Made by a program: the position numbers and the translations under genes
Shown here: positions 1 through 11,309 of the stretch, piece after piece
Position numbering within the stretch: the first letter of the stretch is position 1
Layout of the letters: every line of letters begins with the position of its first letter
Notes under the pieces: generated by a model
What the model saw: the letters and a program-made list of their open reading frames with translations, nothing else
What the model was told of the DNA's origin: nothing
The model's database searches: none
Assembly (NCBI GenBank): GCA_027475525.1
Contig: JAMWFC010000111.1
Location: forward strand, 310,001-374,000
DNA length: 64,000 bases
Direction of reading: 5' to 3'
From: Macrolepiota albuminosa
Taxonomy: Eukaryota; Basidiomycota; Agaricomycetes; Agaricales; Agaricaceae

Positions 1-1615
1 CTTTATACACCTCATTCAGCAACTCATCCCCCTTCTGTATCAGCAACAGTCCACCACCATTTTCCTGCACCCCATCATTTCTTACTGACCTGACACCTTT
101 AGTGCACCACTGATCTTCTACATGGCAAGCATCCTTAGCCAAGATTCCCCTCCAGTAAGGATTGTACAAAAACCTCAACTGCTTAGAGAGGATAGCTGCC
201 AATTTACCTACAATGCTGTATCCCAATCCACTAAGACCCAAGCTGAGGATAAGCACCTCTTAGCCATGGAGCAATAGATACAAGACCTTAAGCATCTAAA
301 AAACCTTAGCAACAAGAAGTATGCAACCTTTATCTGCTATGCTACTCACTTCTTCTTTACTGACAATTGTCTTTAGTGATGTCATTGCAACGGTACTCAC
401 AAATTGGTCATCAAGCAGGATGGTCACCTACATATCCTATGCACCATGCACAACAAACTTGGTCACAGAGGTTTATATGCTACTCATGCCACCCTCTTAG
501 AGCATTTCTGGTGGCCACACGTTAGCGCTGACATTGCCTGGTACATCTGGACTTGCCACTTTTGCCAGATTCAGCAGACTTGCCAAGTGCTTATCCCACC
601 TACTGTTGCTATGCCTGCCCCCTTGTTCAGCAAGATCTACATTGACACTATACATATGCCCAAGTCTGGCTGCTATAAGTATATCATCCAGGAATGCTGC
701 TCGCTAATTCGTTGGCCTGAGTTCTGCATGCTCCAATACGAGAATACCGATGCTGTTGCCAAGTAGCTTTTTGAAGATGTCATTTGCCAATGGGGAGCAC
801 TAAGGGAGATCATCACAGATAATGGTGTGCCAATCATTAAAGCTTTAACTTACCTCGCCAAGAAGTACAATATTTACCATATCTGCATCTCTGGCTACAA
901 CAAGCATGTCAACAGTCTGGTGGAATGATTTCACTTTGATATGCAGCAAGCACTCTTCAAGGCAGTCAATGGCAATGAGTCTCGTTGGAGCAAGGCAACT
1001 TATTCAGTGTTTTGGTCAGAAAGAGTCACTATTTGTAAGTGCATGGGTTGTTCTCTCTATTATGCAGCTACTGGAACTCATCCACTGCTCCCTGCTAACA
1101 TTGTTGAGGCAACTTATCTCCAACCAGCTCTCCATAATATCTTGGCAACTACCAACCTTATTGTCAGACATGCTATTGACCTCTAGCATTAATGAGAGAA
1201 CTTGGAGTGTCTTCATGAGACTGTCTTTGCTGCCCATTACCTAGCTGCACTTAGGTTTGAAACTGATCATAGTGCTACCATCAAGGACTATGACTTCCCA
1301 AGGAGTGCACTAGTGCTTATGCACAACTCCAAGATCAAGACCTCCTATAACAAAAAGATATGCCCACGTTATCTAGGGCCATTGGTAGTTATCTCTCACA
1401 ATCATGAAAATGCTTACATCCTTTGTGAATTAGATGGATCAGTGCTCCATAGACCTGTTGCCACTTTCTGCTTACTGCCATACTTCACTAGGGAATGTCT
1501 TGACTTACTGCTTGAAGCGCTAGACATCAACACTGCCAAGCTTCAAGAGCTTGAAGAAACAGAGCTACTAGATGATGATGACTTGCTGACCATATCAGAA
1601 GAAAAAAATGACTAA
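1..1615 (+). pseudogene. Ty3/gypsy retrotransposon pol remnant (integrase part)
   Basis: Decayed integrase region of a gypsy-type polyprotein, readable in one frame from about 404 to 1615 and interrupted by several stops (TAG at 764, TGA at 926, and stops near 1184-1195). A zinc-binding H-H-C-C module is visible early (HNKLGHRG, then CHFCQ), followed by the catalytic-core pieces DTIHMP and ITDNG and a later NSLVE that fits the third acidic residue. The C-terminal part (PRYLGPLVV and on to LHRPVATF) resembles the small barrel domain found after gypsy integrase cores. Bases 1-400 look like the preceding RNase H or linker part, with no clean frame. Normally the integrase inserts the element cDNA into host DNA; this copy cannot be functional. 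The element's LTRs and reverse transcriptase are not in the window. Confidence 0.8.
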
Positions 1616-2267
1616 AAACTTGATAAGCCCATCTTTTTACTTACTTTTTACTTTATTTTCCTTGCCAGACTGCTTACCATACTATATGTCACAGACACTC
1701 TTTTCTTATGTAATTAAGATGCAGCACTAGCATGTTGCCAATGCTTAGTGCCTTGCGCAACTCTCACCAAGGGTTTTTCTGCTATGATAATCTACTGAGC
1801 ATTTCCCTTTTCTTTAAAAATCTTGCTAAGTCCCTCATTTATTACTGCCTCTACCATGCCTTGCTTAAGTTCTTATCATTTCCATCTCTTTTCTTTTATT
1901 ATGTTTACTCAATTTTAAATACTTCATGTCCAAGTCACTAATTTTTCTGAATCATTTGATAGCAGGACGACAAAAACATTTATATATAGGCAGCAATATC
2001 AAACTATGTATAAAAATGGCCTATCTACTCTAAGGTCCATCACTCTTCATCATCTGTTGGCAACAGGGAATTGTTGCAAAGAGGCAGGAGATTGGCAGCC
2101 TGTACCTAATTCAGTGCCTGCCACTCCAAGACGTCTTGGCAATCAGCCTGGTGTTCTTCTAGAGTGCTCGGGCTTCTCATCAAGTTAGAGTAATAAAGGT
2201 GGGAAGCTATAATCTGGGCTTGCACTCTTTTCCTCTTCCAACTCAATGCTGCTTGCATCTCTGCCAC
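1616..2267. other. AT-rich tail of the transposon island, no gene
   Basis: No convincing coding frame. The stretch is T-rich and contains a TATA-like run (near 1981-1988) that could belong to a decayed LTR, but I could not find a matching second copy in the window. Confidence 0.4.
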
Positions 2268-4310
2268 TCAAATTGCCATCCTCTCCAAGATTTGAGGAGG
2301 GTGTAACGCTGCTACCAGATAGATCAAGTCCTCCTCCAACCACTCATGAGAATTGCCAGTGATTCTTGGCTGAGGTTGGGGGGTCCAAAACGAGAGACCA
2401 CTTGAAGTTACCCACTGCTGAGTCACCAAGTCCTCCTCCTCCCAACTCATCCAGAGAGCAGGAGGATCCAAAAGTGGCAGCTCTTGCGAGTTGCCGGTGA
2501 CCTTCCTCAATGTCTCATCCAAGTTCCCCTCGGCATCCTCATTGCTGCCTTCTGCCTTCTTGCCAGGCAACCCATTCCCTGCCTCTTCTGTTGCTACTAA
2601 CTCCTTTGCATCTGCAGGCTCTTCCATCTTGATGTCATCTGCTGCCAACTCACCTTAAGTGCCAGTGTTGGAAGAACCAGCAGAGATGCCCTCAGACAAC
2701 AGCTGGCTAGGACCAGCCTCATTGCTAATAGAGGAAAGGCAGCTGGCAGCAAGAGCTGCTTCCAGCTCCTTCATCCCAACGTCCTCAGCAGTTGGAGAGG
2801 AGGAGGGCAACTCAATATGGACATGCTTGGCTCTGGCCTTCTCCTTGCCAAAAAAAGAGGCCTTGCATTTTTCTTGGTGCTTGCCAGCGCCATGCTTACT
2901 GACGGTTTCAGATCCATCTCCTTGGCATGTCGGCAATATCAAGGAGGCCTTACTAATGGTGGCCACCTCACCAGAAATAATCCTGCTTCTTTCCTGCTCT
3001 ACAAACTCTTGTACCCTCTTGACCAGAACTGCTTGCAAGAAGGTGTGTTCGACGATAGCATCTGGAGCACCACTGCACTTGCAACTTTTGGCACCATCAA
3101 TCGTACAAGCATGCTTTAGCACCTTGCATTGGTAACAAGGCTGGGACCCAGTAGAGAACCAGCATCCCTCCAGGTTATTGTCTGCCCAGCACTTGTCACA
3201 CTAGCAAGCAATCAGCAGCAAGGAAGGAGAACAAAAAAAGATAAGGTTCCTTACTGCATCCTAAGCATTCTTAAACTCCTGACACTCCGCCAAGGCCACG
3301 GTCTTCTTTCCCTTCATCTCTGGCACCACCATTCCTGCCTCTTGCCCTTCATCCAAAATCACCTTCTCTTGACATGGCAAAAGCAAGCCCTTCAACTCTT
3401 TGTTGTCAAAGAATGACTGTCTAGGCAGCTGTAACTTGGTCAGTAATAGGTGGATGGTTACCAGGAGTCACTTACCATGTATTGGGGGGCTTTCCCCTTT
3501 CGAGACTAGAAAAGATGTTAGCAAGGCACAGCAATGGTAAGAAGAGTCAAATTTATCTTCTTCTTTAAAGCCTTGCCTAGCTTTATGGGGGAGTTCATTC
3601 TGCTTGCTGGCAGTGCTGGACTTGGGGCACTGCTGGCACGGGAACCCTTGCTGAAACCAGCAACAGTCAACTCCTGCCTTTTTGAAAGGGGTGCCTTCCC
3701 CTTGCCGATGTCCTCCTCACCAGTGGCCTTATATTTCTCCATGATCCTCATCCTTTCTTTAGCATCTTCAGAAGCCATGGCAAACACCTCAGCATAAATG
3801 ATGACCATCTCTTCATCAACCTGCATGTTGGTGAGCAGTGCCAACACCTCTTGCTTACTGTGAGGAGACAGATCAGACCACAGCTAAGTTAGAAATCAAA
3901 ATCAGAGATACTTACTCAGGTGCTAGCATGTTTACCATCATTGGCAAAGCACCAGAGAAGATGTCTTCCAACTCGTCCTTAATAGTGAGGACAGAAGGAG
4001 GTGTCTAAGGGAACCTGTTAGCTAGCGACACAGCAAGCACTTGTGAAGACTTACAAAATAAGAACAAGAACCCAGCCACTCAGCCCCACAGTTATCCACG
4101 TACCATGCCCAGCACTACTCCCACACTTCAATCTCCTTGTCCCAGCCTATGCCAATAACACAAATGTCATACCAGCATTCCAACAATTTCATGACAGGAA
4201 CAACAAAGTTTGGAGATGCCTCTGTGCCCACACCCTCAATGCATCTGATGAAGTTGTTTGTCTTGGTGATATATGCATAGGCAGCATTTTAAGCCTCTTT
4301 TCACAGCATG
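2268..4310 (-). pseudogene. Transposon-associated Cys-rich hypothetical gene, broken
   Basis: Minus-strand coding-like frames run from about 4310 down to 2268 and look like one multi-exon gene. The part at about 3210-3120 has paired cysteines (CDKC, then a C, then CYQC) followed by SCKC, suggesting a zinc-binding module. It is followed by a charged, Ser/Ala/Glu-rich tail (3122-2655 and 2648-2268) in one frame with a TAA stop at about 2655. Upstream pieces at 3847-3518 and 3416-3230 have protein-like composition (an acidic helix, then a Lys/Ser/Pro-rich stretch). I do not recognise a named family. Its position beside gypsy debris suggests a passenger gene of a mobile element. The stop at 2655 could be removed by an unrecognised intron, so 'broken' is an inference. 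Confidence 0.4.
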
Positions 4311-6128
4311 ACGGGTGGAGTTGGAAATTGAAAAGACATTTTTTTAGGGTAGAGTGCCAGGGATCTTTCAGAGAAAAGAGATGAAGTTCAAACTTATGTG
4401 CTAGGACTATAAGGAGATTTCAGCAAACACATGGGCTACCAGTCACAAATTGGTAACAGTAGCTATTTTTAGTAACTGTGGACAGTCAATTTTTCAGTTG
4501 GAAGAAGATAATAGGACTCCACACAGGTTAGGTGCATCAATGGCAGGCTTGGCATTGGCTCTGGCCACCTTGCTGCACTTGTTCTGAACTTGGCACACGT
4601 GATTTATCCATTTTAAGCCATTTTCAATAGCCATGCATGGCAAGCAACATACCTGATCAGTGATAATGCTAATGGCAGCTGGAATGACAAGTGACAGCAG
4701 GCATCATGCCATTGGCAAGCATTGACAAATGGCATTACTCAGGCAGCATGTGATTCCACTAGCCAGTGGCAGCACTTACAAGTTGGAATGATGGCATTTT
4801 CCTATGACTAACAGCTTGGCATTTCACCTTGGCATCTGGCATTGCTTAGCGCCTTCTCATTACTCAGACAGACAGTATTCTTGTTAATCTTTCAATATTT
4901 AGTTTAATGCATGATGACTACTTACACTCTTTCCAGTTCACTGCCCCTTGGCGACGCTTAGCCGCTTAGCAATGGTGAACTCATTTTTACTATAAATATT
5001 TACTGTTGTCACTAGCTAGAAAACAGAACAGAGTACCCCAGTTTACACCCCTCAGTTCACCTCACAGTTCAGATTTCTTTTGAGCTGACTAAGTTCATAG
5101 TCACCAACTGTCTGAACACTCTTGGCCTGCTTGCTGCAGTTACGCTTATGGAACCTACATGCCTTGCACATACGGCAGGCATCATGCAGTTTAGTTGTCA
5201 CTAAGTGCACTTTGTCTTTGGTGCACCTTCCTTACCACACACCCTTGCCAACTACCATTGCTGACCTTCACCAAATCTTGCCATACAACATATTTTTCTG
5301 ACTTGTTCTCTGGGAACTGCCCAGGACTCCCTCAATCTTAGCATGCCCAACGCATTATTATACAAGTCAGTAGCTGTAAATCATATCTGCTACTGATCCA
5401 CTTTTGGGCATCATCAACGGATCATCTAGATACATAATAATAGTCTCGTTTATACGTCTCTGAGGATTCATACTTATATGGATCATCTAGATGTTTGTCA
5501 CACCATATATAACTGTTGTTGCTAGGTTCCAACAAGGCACAGAGAAGTACACACAGTTTTTGTATCCATTGCCTCAAAAAAGTGGAATATCATGGATAAC
5601 TTTTTTATTGTGAAACAATTAAAAATGGTTTGTTGATGACCTCATATGTCATCAATGCATATTAGAAAAAGAGCTGGAATACAAGATACTTAATGGAGCC
5701 TTGTTGGGCTCACAGTCAATGTTTCAACACTGTCTTTTACCACTCCTGGGCTGCTGTGATGTCACAGTCATGTGACTTACCTTGACTTTGAGACAAATGA
5801 TCGGTGATCGGTGATCTCCGATACAGAACTGGTCCTGATTAAACTACTCTAACGACTGACTACTTTTTATTTGTTATGCGGCAGTCCTGCACACCGACAC
5901 TGATGAACTCGATGAAGCAATAATTTGCACAACGAAAAGAAGAGTACTTACAAGAAGGAAAAGAGGATGAATAAGCGGAAATGATCCTCGATTTCCCCAT
6001 GTTTTACTTGTCTCGATCTCCGGAGCCTTGCAAATATTTTTTCCCCGTTGCACATCGTTGGCCTGGCGCTAGCTACCCGCACATCCTTCCCTCCATCTAC
6101 CATCTTCTCCTTGTGACAGTCTCTTACT
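4311..6128. other. Transposon-island remnant and upstream region of the lactonase gene
   Basis: No gene seen. Bases 4560-4860 are unusually rich in TGGCA/TGCCA pentamers. A TATA-like box (TATAAATATT) lies at 4991-5000, followed by a transcript-leader-like CA-rich stretch, as in LTR promoters. From about 5700 the base composition changes to that of the host genes. Confidence 0.35.
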
Positions 6129-7491
6129 ATGGTCAAATTCACGATCCTTGCTGGAGGATTTGCCCAATTCATCGCCACATATATCTTTGATTCAGAAGTT
6201 GGTAGTTTAACCCTCGTCAAGCAAAATCCTACGGGTGAGAATCCCTCTTGGATTTCCTCACATCCCAAAAACAGCAGTATACTTTAGTGAGTGGTTTTGT
6301 ACTCTGGCCTACGGAACGACTTCTCTGATTGTCATGAAGTGCCGTGAACGAAGTTTCACCAGTTGGAAACCTTCAGTCATTTGTGGTTGATTCCGATGGA
6401 GGACTTAGCCTTGTCGATTCTGTCTCAACAGGGGGAAATGGACCTACTTTCACGAACCCTCTAGCTACTGAAGAAGTAACCGCTATGAATGTGCGTTTTT
6501 CGTACAATTTGTAATTCAGTTTTTTTATGAGTTTGTAGTTTGGCTCACCGAACTGTGCTTTCATAACCACTGATCCTGGAGATTCTCTACGCTTCCTCAG
6601 ACCCTCTTCTGTAGTCAATTTCCCTGTCGGTAATGGGCCTTCAAACCCGCATATGTCTCTGGAGTACCAAGGCGAAGTATTTGTACCTGACTTGGTAATT
6701 GTCTCATTCTCCCATGCCTTGTAGCAACGCTTAACTATGACGTAGGGAGGGGACAAGATCTGGAGGCTTGTTCGTGATGGGGCACCGGGCAAGTTCAAAA
6801 TCCAAGGACAAATCAATGTAGATGTTGGTTCTGGTCCCCGACACATTGCTATTCACGGTAAAACAACAATAATCCTGTCATTATCTCGCATCTGATATAG
6901 TATTCGAGAACAGACAACATTCTCTTCATTGTCAGCGAGACCGTTTCCACTCTGACTGCAATGGAAATTCCCCCAGCTCCAAATGGAACTGCTTTACCCC
7001 TCATCGCTAACATCTCTACTATACCATCCAACTACCTCAATGCCAAGTTTGCGGCCGCAGAGATCCTCATTTCCACCCCCACCTCACGGTTTCCCGCTCC
7101 GCTTATCTATGTGAGTAATCGCAACCTCGGTCCAGAGTTTGACCCGCGAGGCGATACCATTGCCATCTTCGAACTCAAGAGAACGCCGATCAACACTGCG
7201 ACGGACCGTACCTCCGCGTACAGAAAAAGCAGGTTGAGACGCAGCGGAAACCTTCAGAGAGCCACTTTCGCTTCGCGGTTGTCGCTAGTTGCTCAGGTGC
7301 CTACAGGCCTTAAGCAGATTCGAAGCATGAGCCTTGGTCCGGTCACCGGTGGAGGTGACGAATTCATCATCGCGGGCGCAAACGTTGAGGGTGGAGTAGC
7401 TGTATTTCGCAGGGTCGACGAAGGACGGGGTTTGACTGAAATTGCAAGGAATGAACAAATCGCGAGCAGGACGAGTTTCGTGTTCGTTTGA
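6129..7491 (+). CDS. Lactonase-family seven-bladed beta-propeller protein
   Basis: Five exons: 6129-6286, 6340-6490, 6539-6694, 6746-6857 and 6914-7491, giving 384 residues with all splice phases consistent. The protein fits the 6-phosphogluconolactonase-like (Lactonase, Pfam PF10282) family: GENPSW near residue 33, GNGPSNPH in the middle, SGPRHIAIH before the fourth intron, then YVSNRN and GGGDEFIIAGAN near the end. Members of this family hydrolyse sugar-acid lactones or are related to fungal muconate-lactonizing enzymes; which substrate this one uses cannot be told. Length is normal for the family and no signal peptide is visible, so a cytosolic location is likely. The start ATG at 6129 is the first in frame with the conserved N-terminal blade. 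Confidence 0.85.
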
Positions 7492-8192
7492 TTGCAATCT
7501 CTTGTCAACACAATACCGTCTGTATACTACTTATTTAAATTTGTGGCCGTCGTTTTTTCGCGCATTGTTCGGTGATAGCCGCTATATGGTATACGTATCG
7601 TTGAAGTCATGGTTGTCTCACGTTCATCGATATCCATCCATCTATGCGCGCAAGTCGAGCGCTGAACGTTGAACCGTCATATTTCAGTCATTTACTTTTA
7701 GTGAGCGAGGTCTCGATGTCTCGTGGATCTCGTCGTCCTTTGACATACTAATGGCTCTGTTTTTGACTGCAATTCGTCTGTCTACTTCTGGCACTTGAAA
7801 CTGTCCACTCCACACAAGCGGAAGACTCACGACCAGGACTTTTCACATGAATTGTACAACGGTTTCTATGGACATAAATAGACATCAGTGTCATTGCTCC
7901 CGCATCTTTTCTGTATTTTCTGGCGGTTCTTCCTAGCTCTGTCGGCATGTGCATAACATTCTCTGCGTACTTGATTCCCCATGTATCCGTCTATCTGCCA
8001 TGAAGTCAATCAAATGTTGACATGAGAGATTCGATGCATATCTATTTGATGGCCAACAAGGAGCACTTTCAGTTGATCATTATGCCTCCCCTGTGACAGA
8101 ACCACATCGGGCACTGGCTCCAGAAGATCGTAAGCCATATTAAGACCCGGAGTCGCAGATGTGTCTACATCTGCTGTTTTTCTTCGCACCCG
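7492..8192. other. Intergenic, nothing recognised
   Basis: About 700 bases between two plus-strand genes. Short open frames on both strands show no family features. It probably holds the lactonase 3' end and the promoter of the membrane protein gene. Confidence 0.5.
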
Positions 8193-9881
8193 ATGTCAGG
8201 ACTAACTTTGACTGTCGACGACGGTAGCCCCCTCATAAAATATCAACCGGAAGGCGCATGGACTCAGCAAAATAGTAGCACGGACCCTACCGAAGCGATC
8301 AAGTCAGCTGCGACGTTGTTAGCCACTGCTATGTTCTAACATTTTTCAGCTTCCACAGCAAAACGTGTATGGTGACTCAAACGTCTGGTGCAACGATATC
8401 CTTTGTCTTCGAAGGAGTCAGCGTCGTTGTTTATGGTACCACGAGCCCTAAAAATGGAAATTATACTGTAGACATTGATGGTATCGTGGGTCGTATTCCC
8501 TGGACTGGCAAGAATTCTTCCATCCAGTACGGTGTGCCCATCTACATCTCTCGCCCATTAAACTCCACAACGCACACGATAACAATTCTAAATAAGAACA
8601 ATGGCAGCCTTAATGTTGACTACGTGAGCAGATTCTTTCATCCGGATCGAATAACTTGGTCTGATTCACTTAGATAACATGGAATGCGGTTGTTGACTCA
8701 AAGACAAATGGCACCTTGTCTCATCTGGTTTTGGATGACATAGACCCTTCATTCAATTATTATAAAGGTTCATGGTCAACGACACCATTACAAGCGGGAA
8801 ACTTCCGTGATAACACTGGACAGTACGTGTGCATTTAAGTAAATCCAATCAAAGTATGCCTCATTCCTTAATTCAGCTCAACGTCAACCTTGGGGTCTGC
8901 GTTTAATTTGACTTTTTCGGTAAGCATCGTCCTTGATCGCTGTATGAAACTGTCACCACATCAGTAATAGGGTGAGTACTTGACAATCGTTCTACTGCGT
9001 ATTGTTCATCAGACTTATATATATGGAAGGGAATGCTATATCTCTTTATGGCTCTGTCGGTCCCAATAACGGGGCATACACAGTTCAGTTGGATGACCAA
9101 TTACCAGAGACTTTGGTAGCCACGGAGCCGACTTATGTTGCACAGACCTTGCTTTACTATGGCAACGATCTGGGCCCGGGTAATCATACCCTTCATGTGG
9201 TCAATGAAGAAGATTCTCTGTTCGAAATTGATTATGTGCAAGTTTTTACGCTCCAAAATTTCCCGTCGAATGTTACTTCCGTGTATGTCCTTCGTTTTGT
9301 CTAGTCTGCTTGACGTTTCTTACCTTGCATAGGGGTGCAAGTCCAACAGAAACAACTAGTGTCAGTGGCTCAAGTGTCAGTGGCTCAAGTGTCAGTGGCT
9401 CAGAGCAAAATGAATCTCGGTATGATGTCAAGTGGAAGTGAAAGATATTTTTATCACCATAATAACTTCACAGTTTGTCTGCTGGTGCAGTTGCCGGAAT
9501 TTCTGTCGGTGTAGTGTTTGTTTTGCTTATTGTCCTTCTCGTTGGATTTTATGTGAGTTGCCAATTCCCCGGAGGCTTGTCAGCCCTCTCACTTCTACAT
9601 AGAAATACTTCACCAGTATGAAAACGAAATGGATTCGTGAAAGAGAAGCCTCGACAGTCTCATTATCATCTACAAGTGTATCGTCATTGACGCGGACGGC
9701 TCACCACGCAAATATGAACGTGGCGTCTTCCTTTAGTTCCGTTCGACAGAGCAAGTCTACACTGGTGTCACCGGTCTCTCCATGCCATAAACTGGGAACG
9801 CGACATCAATCACGGCAGAACTCGCCTCTGATTAGAGAATTACAACATCGGGAGAATTTTGATGAAAGACATGGATCATAG
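8193..9881 (+). CDS. Single-pass membrane protein with two extracellular beta-sandwich-like repeats
   Basis: Multi-exon gene; supported exons include 8193-8302, 8350-8623, 8674-8822 and 8877-8919, then an exon starting near 9013-9023, and the last ending at the stop at 9881. Two related segments are visible: SFVFEGVSVVVYG...NGNYTVDIDG...NVDY, and GNAISLYGSVG...NGAYTVQLDD...FEIDYVQVF. This pattern is common in large paralogous families of uncharacterised Agaricomycete membrane proteins. A Ser/Gly linker containing three copies of a 15-base repeat (about 9360-9404) leads to one hydrophobic helix (AGISVGVVFVLLIVLLVGFY) and then a Ser/Thr-rich, Arg/Lys-rich cytoplasmic tail. The outer part carries several N-glycosylation sequons. 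The start at 8193 is the first ATG in frame, but no signal peptide follows it, so an upstream exon may be missing. The splice before the second repeat is unresolved. Function unknown. Confidence 0.7.
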
Positions 9882-10170
9882 GGTTCTTTGAGTGACGTTG
9901 AACTTTTACCACCTACCAGGGACACATTCTATTCCACGATACCTATCCCCCCCAAAAAACTGCATTAATCTGTCCTTGTATATACTTGATGTTCTTTCTA
10001 TCATGACCAAATGACATGTCGAATTTGAGCGAGAGCATTTCAGATTAGGGACAGCGGAAGATGCCGAAAAACTGTACATGACCTTGCTGCCGATTCTCGG
10101 CAGGAAACTTTGTGTGTGTTATTGTGTCCAGTCTGCAAGTCGCCTCCATTCCTCAAGACACCCCGAAAAA

Positions 10171-10890
10171 ATGGCTCAAGCAACCCGCGGTACGCCCTCA
10201 CTACTTCTCTGGATATATATCGATTGCTGACCGCTGGAACTACTTTCTTCTCTTGCAATTCCATGCTTTTGCTCTGCACATGCGATTTGAATCTGGGCAT
10301 ATTCTCTTAATGAAATAGGCGGAGGAGCATCTGGAACTAAATTCCGTCTTACTCTCGGTCTCCCTGTTGGTGCCGTCCTGAACTGCGCCGACAACTCTGG
10401 CGCGAAGAGCTTGTTCATCATCGAGCCCTACGGCTTCGGTGCACGCCTTAACAGGCTTCCTGATGCTGGTGTTGGTGACATGGTCGTTGCGTCTGTGAAG
10501 AAGGGAAAGCCAGAGTTGAGGAAAAAGAGTGAGCTTTTCTGACTCGATTTCACGATGGGTGCTGATAGTGGCTCTGATCTCTAGCTATGCCTGCTGTCGT
10601 TGTACGTCAACGTAAAGCATGGCGCCGGAGAGATGGTGTCTTCCTCTACTTTGAGGTGTGTCCTTTACTGAACTCTTTTCCCTATCTTGACCATTGTCTT
10701 CAGGACAACGCTGGCGTTATTGTCAACCCTAAGGGAGAGATGAAGGGGTCCGCTATCACTGGCCCTGTGGCAAAAGAATGCGTATGTCTGATTCTACGTG
10801 TACTCTTGCAACCTCTGTTTCTTACCTGTTATATTTACACAGGCGGATTTGTGGCCGCGTATCGCCTCAAACGCGGGTACGGTCGTTTGA
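10171..10890 (+). CDS. RPL23: 60S ribosomal protein uL14 (L23)
   Basis: Five exons: 10171-10189, 10319-10528, 10585-10655, 10704-10781 and 10843-10890; 141 residues, matching the usual 139-141 of eukaryotic uL14. The sequence contains the family hallmarks [21 protein letters not shown] and [11 protein letters not shown], and ends in a short tail after [13 protein letters not shown]. The protein sits on the 60S subunit at the interface with the 40S subunit. The first exon is only 19 bases (ATG plus five codons and one base), a frequent arrangement in fungal ribosomal protein genes. All junctions are GT-AG and keep frame. Confidence 0.96.
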
Positions 10891-11309
10891 GTGGTGACTG
10901 GGAGTTGTCTTGCTTTTTTCGCTTACGTATCGCACAACATGAATTTTCCTCATGCACCGCACGATTAAGGGATGAGAAATGTGGACATATTCAGTTCACG
11001 CTGTCGCCAAACTTAATGAGCACTTTCTCTGAGTGGGAAGGGATTGTTGATGAACTACTGAGGACGATATCATAATATGAGCATCTAATCAATGATCGTT
11101 GACTCGTGAATGGTACAGGGGATGTCTCACCATACATTTGTTGATCACATTGCTAATGCTGTAGAAGACGTCCCATCTGTCAATACTAAGTATGGGATAC
11201 TTTTACCTTTCTTTCGCCAGGAACGGAACGGCCACGTGATGCTTTACGCGACCTTGAGATTGTGTTGTTCGCACGGTTGAACCACTCATTGCTAGCTCTG
11301 ACCCCAATC
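10891..11309. other. Intergenic between uL14 and kinesin
   Basis: No gene seen. It holds the uL14 3' end and the kinesin promoter. An in-frame ATG at 11262 upstream of the chosen kinesin start is possible. Confidence 0.4.
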
